From the NCBI GenBank assembly GCA_027730885.1, contig JAQCHM010000078.1, positions 1 to 10,711 on the forward strand: a stretch of DNA of 10,711 nt, given 5' to 3'. The DNA comes from Actinomycetota bacterium. Its GTDB lineage: Bacteria; Actinomycetota; Acidimicrobiia; Acidimicrobiales; SZUA-35. Of the stretch, positions 6,623 to 10,711 are shown in pieces (within the stretch, counting starts at the first letter, position 1; each line of letters opens with the position of its first letter). Under the pieces are notes generated by a model. The model was not told where the DNA came from and ran no database searches. It saw only the letters and a list, made by a program, of their open reading frames with translations. The position numbers and the translations under genes are program-made.

Positions 6623-7506
6623 CTTGCTCCCTTGGCCCGGCTGATGTCTCGCTTCGCGCTGTCCTTGAGGCCGCCGATGTCGATGCTGATGTCCAGCACG
6701 TTGCCGCTGTGCACGATGCCCCCGATGGCGATGTGGCCAACTCCGGTCTTGGCGATTTCGATCACCGTCGACTCGTTCACCCCGCCGGTGGCCACGGTGT
6801 AGGCCCGACCGCCGACCAGGGCGACGGCCTGGCGCAACACGTCGAGATCCATGTTGTCGAACATGATGCACTCACAGCCGCAATCCAGGGCTTCCTGGAC
6901 GTCGTCCAACGTCTCGCACTCCACCTCGATCTTCAGCGTGTGCTGCATCCTTGGCCTCAGGCGCGCGACGGCGGCCGTGATCCCGCCCGCCATCTTGATG
7001 TGGTTGTCCTTGATCAGGATGGCGTTGTGCAGGCTGTACATGTGTGATCGGGCGCCACCGACGGCCACCGCGTACTTCTGCAGGTACCTGATGACCGGGA
7101 TTCCCTTGCGGGCGTCGGTGATCACACAGTCATACGGTTCGACCATCTTGACGTAGTGGTGGGCTCGGGTGGCGATGCCCGAGAGGTGTTGCAGGTAGTC
7201 GAGGGCCAGCCGTTCGCCGGCCCCGAAGATCCAGGCTTCGCCGGTGACCCGCATCAACACGTCGCCGGGCCCGACCTCGTCGCCGTCTCCGGCGAGGACC
7301 TCGACCTCGCAGGCCGGATCGAGCAGCTTCCATGTCATGGTCGCCACCGGCAGCCCGGCGATGATTCCGTGCTGCTTGGCGTAGACCTGGGCCGTTGCCG
7401 TTTCGCCCGGCTCCCAGAGGTTCTGCCCCGTGTGGTCGCCGTGGAGGAGCTCCTCGCGGATGCCCCACTCGACGATTGGCCGGAAGATGCTGTCGATCAG
7501 TTTCAT
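6619..7506 (-). CDS. NadC-like phosphoribosyltransferase, divergent substrate site
   Basis: A 295-residue protein of the quinolinate phosphoribosyltransferase (type II PRTase, NadC/ModD) family. NadC joins quinolinate to PRPP with loss of CO2 to give nicotinate mononucleotide. Seen: HGDHTG (22-27), LQHLSGIAT (105-113), ITDARKGIPVIR (129-140), KYAVAVGGARSHMYSLH (144-160), IKDNHI (165-170), EVE (194-196), FDNMD (216-220), ATGGV (239-243) and IVHSGNVLDISID (264-276). Catalytic Lys166 and the acidic PRPP/Mg residues are kept. Residues that grip the two quinolinate carboxylates in known NadC are changed: QRxSG is QHLSG (His107), the HR pair is HM (155-156), and TRKT is ARKG. The start ATG at 7506 has AGGGAG five bases away. 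Neither nadA nor nadB is nearby. It likely ribosylates another heterocyclic acid, perhaps keeping or losing one carboxylate; that is inference. Confidence 0.88.
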   Translation of the reverse strand: MKLIDSIFRPIVEWGIREELLHGDHTGQNLWEPGETATAQVYAKQHGIIAGLPVATMTWKLLDPACEVEVLAGDGDEVGPGDVLMRVTGEAWIFGAGERLALDYLQHLSGIATRAHHYVKMVEPYDCVITDARKGIPVIRYLQKYAVAVGGARSHMYSLHNAILIKDNHIKMAGGITAAVARLRPRMQHTLKIEVECETLDDVQEALDCGCECIMFDNMDLDVLRQAVALVGGRAYTVATGGVNESTVIEIAKTGVGHIAIGGIVHSGNVLDISIDIGGLKDSAKRDISRAKGAS

Positions 7507-7559
7507 GTCGGCTCCCTGGATGGCAGTGCTCGTAGGAATGCACCCTAAAGGCCGCCAGG

Positions 7560-8990
7560 TTAGGCATACCCGAAAGTTTCGAGCGAAAGTTCGGCCTCCT
7601 CGATCAGGCGCCGCAGGTTCGCTACCGACTGCGCGCTGTGCTCGGCGATCAGCTCCATCGAGGCGCGCTGACTGGGGGTCGGGGCCGCTCCGGACCTCAT
7701 CCGACTGAAGCCGTCGAGCCGGGCGTCGACCGACCACTGGGTGATGGCGTCGTCCCCGCGCCACGTTGCGTTGTTGATGGCGTTGCCGAGTGCGGTTCTG
7801 AGCCAGTCGATGTCGGTGGTCGGGTGGGGCACGACCGTGGCCAACCGGTTCTTGGTGGCCTCGTCGGTGTACGCGACTTCGATGTGGGCGATGAGGGCAG
7901 CGCTGAAGACCTGCTGGCAGTGCCGGACCGTCTGGAGGGTGAGTTGGTCGCCGTCGAAGACCGGCACGCTCGGGCGCCGCTCGAGACCGTCGGCCGCGCA
8001 GTCGACATGGAGTGTCCGGGTCGTGGTGGGGATCTCCCCCTCGTCGAGCACCACCCGGTCGGGTTCGATACGCCGGACCCGACCCATTCGCACGACCCGC
8101 CGAACGCGCCGCAACTGGTCCAGCTCCGCTCGAGTGCAGGTCGCGCAGCGGTACATGGTCGGGCGCACCGCGGGATCGATCCGCATCAGGGAGCCGGCGG
8201 CTTCGAGCCGGTCGAACAGGTCATCGACCGAATCGGCCTCGGCGCTGGCTTGTATCTGGGCGGCAGCATTGGCGAGCGTCACGTCCCAGAAGTCGGGTCC
8301 GGGTTGGAGTTTCGCCCGGTCGAGTATCCACGAGTCCCGCGGGGTGATCCACGTGATCGCATCGGGATCGACGTTGTTGGCGAGCAGCCACAGCACCGCG
8401 TCCATCGCGGTCTTCCCTGCGCCCACGATCACGTACCCATCCGGTGTGGCCGCGCTCTTCGGGAGCTCGTTGAGGGCGACGCACCGCACCCCATCGGCCA
8501 CGTCGTAGGAAGGGCCGACGACCGACGGCACCTTGACGTTCATGTAGGTGGCGTCGACCACCTTGGACGTCGCGACCTCGAACGTCTCGCCTGTCACCAT
8601 CGACTCGAAACGACGATCACCGAGGTAGTTGCACATCGGGAAGTACTGCGTCCGGCCCGACGGGAGGAACTGGCGTTGCATTACCTTCTCGAAGTACGAG
8701 ACCACCTCGGTGCCCGACGCCAACTCGAACAGGCCGGCATTCCAACCGATCTGATCGATCGTGTCGTCGCCCAGCGGCGACGAGTTCACCCCATAGAACG
8801 CCGACGGCTGGTGCAGCCTGACGAACGGGTAGGAGTCGTTCCAGTGCCCTCCGGGTCTCGCGTGTCGGTCAACGAACAGAAAGCCGGCGTCGCTTTCGGT
8901 GTGCAGTACATCGCCGAACGCCATGCCCATCGCGCCGGCGCCGATGATCAGATAGTCGGTCTCGAGTCGTGTGGTCACGCTGCTCATCAT
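7560..8990 (-). CDS. FAD/NAD(P)-binding flavoprotein oxidoreductase (monooxygenase-like)
   Basis: A 476-residue two-dinucleotide-binding flavoprotein. The FAD site is DYLIIGAGAMGM (12-23), followed by GGHWND (47-52) and YPFVRLHQPSAFYGVNS (54-70), a stretch like that of flavin monooxygenases and N-hydroxylases. A second Rossmann motif VIVGAGKTAMD (187-197) should bind NAD(P)H. A CxxC pair (Cys282, Cys285) lies in the C-terminal half. The start is uncertain between adjacent ATGs at 8990 and 8987; neither has a clear Shine-Dalgarno, and the open frame continuing to 9101 crosses the divergent promoter and is rejected. It leads the minus-strand run, 53 bp before the NadC-like gene, and stands back to back with the ArsR gene, so it may be the regulated first gene. 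It could hydroxylate or oxidise the heterocycle handled by the genes below. Reaction not determinable from sequence. Confidence 0.85.
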   Translation of the reverse strand: MMSSVTTRLETDYLIIGAGAMGMAFGDVLHTESDAGFLFVDRHARPGGHWNDSYPFVRLHQPSAFYGVNSSPLGDDTIDQIGWNAGLFELASGTEVVSYFEKVMQRQFLPSGRTQYFPMCNYLGDRRFESMVTGETFEVATSKVVDATYMNVKVPSVVGPSYDVADGVRCVALNELPKSAATPDGYVIVGAGKTAMDAVLWLLANNVDPDAITWITPRDSWILDRAKLQPGPDFWDVTLANAAAQIQASAEADSVDDLFDRLEAAGSLMRIDPAVRPTMYRCATCTRAELDQLRRVRRVVRMGRVRRIEPDRVVLDEGEIPTTTRTLHVDCAADGLERRPSVPVFDGDQLTLQTVRHCQQVFSAALIAHIEVAYTDEATKNRLATVVPHPTTDIDWLRTALGNAINNATWRGDDAITQWSVDARLDGFSRMRSGAAPTPSQRASMELIAEHSAQSVANLRRLIEEAELSLETFGYA

Positions 8991-9012
8991 GACGCGGGTG
9001 GCGTCGAGTCGG

Positions 9013-9041
9013 TGGACTACATAGCAAAACTCGTATATAAC
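9013..9041 (+). promoter_or_regulatory. Candidate promoter for the ArsR gene
   Basis: TGGACT (9013-9018) and TATAAC (9036-9041) are separated by 17 bases, a good match to a sigma-70-type promoter and the only AT-rich patch in the region. The expected transcript start, about seven bases after the -10 box, falls on or next to the GTG at 9049. That implies a leaderless mRNA, which is common in actinobacteria. The opposite strand must hold the promoter of the flavoprotein operon; its best -10 (TATGTA, minus strand near 9020-9025) has only a weak -35. Confidence 0.55.
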
Positions 9042-9046
9042 GAAGT
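9029..9046. promoter_or_regulatory. Imperfect inverted repeat, candidate ArsR operator
   Basis: ACT-CGT-ATATA-ACG-A-AGT: two arms, ACTCGT and ACGAAGT, pair around ATATA with a single-base bulge. It covers the candidate -10 box of the ArsR promoter and lies between two divergent genes, where an autorepressing ArsR protein usually binds. The symmetry is imperfect and short, so the assignment is tentative. Confidence 0.4.
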
Positions 9047-9048
9047 CT

Positions 9049-9441
9049 GTGAATGCAGGCCCGATCGGCGAGGTGGCAGAGCCCGAAGACCGCGTGTTCA
9101 AGGCGCTCGGGCACCGCGATCGTCGGAGGCTCCTACGGCTGATCGCTGACGGCGAGGTCCCGGTCGGGCTGCTCGCCGAACGATCCGAACTCGACCAACC
9201 CGTGGTCAGTCAGCACCTGAGAGTGCTCCGAACCGCGGGTCTCGTCACCGTCCGCATCGACAACAATCGACGGCTCTATTCGATCGACTTCGCTCGATTC
9301 GCCGAACTTCGCGGATTCCTGGACCTCTTCTGGCAGGAGAAGCTCGCCCTCCTCAAACAGGTTGCCGAGACTCCGGCGCGAGCGGGGGTGGCGTCTGCTG
9401 CTTCGGCACGGTCCACCGCGGTCGAGAGGGTCGATCGATGA
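9049..9441 (+). CDS. ArsR-family winged-helix transcriptional regulator
   Basis: A 130-residue DNA-binding repressor-type protein. The winged helix-turn-helix covers about residues 15-80: VFKALGHRDRRRLLRLI, then LLAERSELDQPVVSQHLRVLR with the recognition helix near 50-61, then the wing VTVRIDNNRRLYSID (66-80). There is no cysteine at all, so it is not a metal- or arsenite-sensing member of the CxC type. The last 25 residues are Ala/Arg-rich and probably disordered. The start is GTG, with no Shine-Dalgarno but placed just after a -10 box, so translation is probably leaderless. The stop overlaps the SRPBCC start (ATGA). ArsR-SRPBCC pairs are common and usually answer to small organic ligands. 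It likely controls its own transcript and perhaps the divergent operon. Confidence 0.9.
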   Translation: MNAGPIGEVAEPEDRVFKALGHRDRRRLLRLIADGEVPVGLLAERSELDQPVVSQHLRVLRTAGLVTVRIDNNRRLYSIDFARFAELRGFLDLFWQEKLALLKQVAETPARAGVASAASARSTAVERVDR

Positions 9442-9890
9442 TCGGCCTCGCCGAAGCCTCGATACGGATCGAGGCGCCGCAACGAGAGGTGTTCGATTTC
9501 TTCCCCACCGAGCAGGGGCTGCGCTCGTGGATGGCGAAGGAGGTGGCCGTCGATCTCCGGCCCGGGGGACGGTGGCGGTGGGTTCACGACAACGATTTCG
9601 CCGTGTCCGGCACCTACCTTGAAGTCGAACCGTATGGACGGGTGATGTTCACCTACGGCTGGGAGTCGGGGCCATTCGCCGACATGGGATCGGGCTCGAC
9701 CATCGTCGAGGTGAGGTTCGTGCCAACAGATTTCGGCACCGAAGTGACGGTGACGCACACCGGAGTTCCCGAGGACTTCCTCCAAGCCCACCTAGCTGGC
9801 TGGACCTACTTCCTCGGCCTCCTGGCCGAGGTCGCGCTCGGGCGCGACGCCCCGACGACGAGGCTTCCGGAACCTTCGCCACACGACTGA
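9438..9890 (+). CDS. SRPBCC (AHSA1-like, START/Bet v1 fold) domain protein
   Basis: A 150-residue protein with one hydrophobic-cavity domain. The order is typical: an N-terminal strand EASIRIEAPQREVFDFF (6-22), GLRSWM (28-32) where the family usually has LWxAFTDPEGLxxWW, DLRPGGRWRW (39-48), GTYLEVEPYGRVMFTYGW (58-75), and the long C-terminal helix AHLAGWTYFLGLL (117-129). The domain binds small hydrophobic ligands and has no fixed catalytic motif. The start ATG overlaps the ArsR stop by ATGA, so the two are translated together. In such pairs the SRPBCC partner may bind the same ligand class as the regulator; this is inference. Confidence 0.88.
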   Translation: MIGLAEASIRIEAPQREVFDFFPTEQGLRSWMAKEVAVDLRPGGRWRWVHDNDFAVSGTYLEVEPYGRVMFTYGWESGPFADMGSGSTIVEVRFVPTDFGTEVTVTHTGVPEDFLQAHLAGWTYFLGLLAEVALGRDAPTTRLPEPSPHD

Positions 9891-9903
9891 GAGGAAGATT
9901 GAC

Positions 9904-10248
9904 ATGGCCACGATCGGTGAACGCAATCCCGAGCACGAACAGTTCTGGGAGCTGGCCGAACCACACCTGGCCGGTGGCCGGCTGATCGAGGGCACGATGA
10001 TGGGCCATCAATGCCTTCGCACGGCCGCCACGAACGGGTTCGTCGCAACCGTCATCCGAGCGAGTGGCAATGTGGTGGTGAAGCTGCCGAAGACTCGGGT
10101 CACCGAGTTGATCGAGCAGGGGGTGGGGCTGGCGTTCGCTCCCGCCGGCAAGGTCTTCCGGGAGTGGGTCGAGCTTCCCGCGATCGACGAGGCCACCTGG
10201 GAGACGTTGCTCACCGAGTCGAACGCGTTCGTCGACGGGGTGTCGTGA
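9904..10248 (+). CDS. Small TfoX/YjbR-like protein
   Basis: A 114-residue single-domain protein. Seen: GTMMGHQCLR (30-39), GFVATVI (45-51), VVVKLPKTRVTELI (57-70), GLAFAPAG...FREWVELP. This order of strands and helices resembles the TfoX N-terminal / MmcQ-YjbR group of small alpha-beta proteins, of unknown biochemical role. The start is well fixed: GAGGAAG at 9891-9897 lies six bases before the ATG, and 13 bp separate it from the SRPBCC stop. Its TGA shares one base with the ATG of the next gene (TGATG), so it belongs to the plus-strand operon. No function is assigned. Confidence 0.75.
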   Translation: MATIGERNPEHEQFWELAEPHLAGGRLIEGTMMGHQCLRTAATNGFVATVIRASGNVVVKLPKTRVTELIEQGVGLAFAPAGKVFREWVELPAIDEATWETLLTESNAFVDGVS

Positions 10249-10711
10249 TGGCCCAAGACCTGGAGTCGTTCGCCGGATTCGGGCCCGACACCGTCAGTTT
10301 CCTCGCCGGTCTGGAGGCCGACAACTGCAAGGGCTACTTCGATGCCAACCGGAGGATCTACGACGATCAGGTTCGCCGTCCGCTGCAGCAGCTGTGTGTC
10401 GCCGTCGGCGGTCGGCTGGCGGCCGGGTCGGTACCCGAGATCCGATACGAGCCGAAGGTCGGTCGGTCGATGTTCCGAATCAACCGCGACCTTCGGTTCA
10501 GCAAGGACAGCACGCCGTACCATCCGTACCTCGATCTGGCCTGGTGGTCCGGCGACCATCCGAAGACGAGCCCGGCTTTCATCATGCGGATCCGCCACGA
10601 CGAGTTGTTGACCGGCGTCGGTGTGTTCGCCCTGATCGACGACCGCCTCGCGCGGTACCGGGCCGCCGTCGTCGGCGAACCCGGCGTCGAGCTCGAACGT
10701 GTCGTCGCAAC
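10248..10711 (+). CDS. DUF2461 family protein, 5' part
   Basis: The first 154 codons of a gene running off the right edge. Family marks: FLAGLEADNCKGYFDANRRIYDD (18-40; consensus FLxxLxxNNxxxWFxxNKxxY), GRSMFRINRDLRFSKDSTPYHPYL (72-95; consensus IFRIxRDxRFSxDKxPYK). These strongly indicate DUF2461, a conserved family of about 220-230 residues with no settled biochemical role. The family asparagine pair NN is DN here. The ATG overlaps the preceding TGA (TGATG); a GTG immediately before is also in frame. The C-terminal third is not visible. Confidence 0.87.
   Translation, partial: MAQDLESFAGFGPDTVSFLAGLEADNCKGYFDANRRIYDDQVRRPLQQLCVAVGGRLAAGSVPEIRYEPKVGRSMFRINRDLRFSKDSTPYHPYLDLAWWSGDHPKTSPAFIMRIRHDELLTGVGVFALIDDRLARYRAAVVGEPGVELERVVA

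Noticed and set aside
5621..6802. 393-codon open frame on the plus strand
   Set aside because: It spans three recognised genes on the other strand and shows no domain of its own.
5518..7506. Straight assignment as nadC, pyrF and hisI of primary metabolism
   Set aside because: There are no partner pathway genes and all three have changes at substrate motifs, so gene symbols would mislead. A check of the rest of the genome could overturn this.
7544..7564. CCTAA...TTAGG inverted repeat between the flavoprotein and NadC-like genes
   Set aside because: Arms are only five bases and there is no T tract; expected by chance and not a convincing terminator or operator.
7507..7764. N-terminal extension of the NadC-like frame
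   Set aside because: The added residues overlap the flavoprotein and have a shadow composition; an ATG with AGGGAG at 7506 matches the family start.
9019..9101. Upstream extension of the flavoprotein open frame to 9101
   Set aside because: It would cross the AT-rich divergent promoter and overlap the ArsR gene; the FAD motif normally starts within about 15 residues of the N-terminus, which fits the ATG at 8990 or 8987.
7638..9149. 503-codon open frame on the plus strand
   Set aside because: It is antisense to the flavoprotein, which has two dinucleotide-binding motifs; the translation is rich in Arg, Gly, Val and His, as shadow frames are.

Overview
This is a high-GC, gene-dense window with no RNA genes, mobile elements or CRISPR arrays that I can see. 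The gene content suggests an actinobacterium, and the Acidimicrobiia are a reasonable guess. The hints are family III CoA-transferases next to an SDR dehydrogenase, a luciferase-like oxidoreductase of the coenzyme F420 type, an ArsR-SRPBCC pair, and GTG/TTG starts with many overlapping genes. The taxonomic call is inference from style, not from a marker gene.

Left arm (1-2568, plus strand): the 3' end of one CaiB/BaiF CoA-transferase, then a complete CaiB/BaiF CoA-transferase with the catalytic Asp at residue 169, then a classical SDR dehydrogenase with an intact Ser-Tyr-Lys triad. They look like acyl-CoA handling genes for lipid, steroid or aromatic catabolism.

Centre (2571-8990, minus strand): a seven-gene run read right to left. 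It starts with an FAD/NAD(P)-binding oxidoreductase. After 53 bp comes a tightly coupled set: a NadC-like phosphoribosyltransferase, an OMP-decarboxylase-like (HUMPS) protein, a HisI-like (phosphoribosyl-AMP cyclohydrolase fold) protein, an HSL-type alpha/beta hydrolase and a HAD hydrolase. Junctions inside this set are overlaps of 4 or 11 bp or a gap of 1 bp. After a 152-bp gap, an F420-type luciferase-like oxidoreductase ends the run, facing the SDR gene. Three successive genes resemble enzymes of NAD, pyrimidine and histidine synthesis, yet no partner gene of those pathways is present, and each has changes at positions expected to contact substrate. My reading is a dedicated, apparently uncharacterised pathway that makes or converts a ribonucleotide-like compound: ribosylation of a heterocyclic acid, lyase or decarboxylase chemistry, ring hydrolysis or deamination, ester and phosphate hydrolysis, with two redox enzymes. 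This is the main find of the window. The pathway is inference; the gene order and residue changes are seen directly.

Right arm (9049-10711, plus strand): a divergent ArsR-type regulator, probably leaderless, overlaps by ATGA with an SRPBCC/AHSA1 protein. Next come a small TfoX/YjbR-like protein and the 5' part of a DUF2461 protein, each closely spaced. The 58-bp divergent region carries a promoter-like sequence and an imperfect inverted repeat over its -10 box, so the ArsR protein may control itself and the minus-strand operon.
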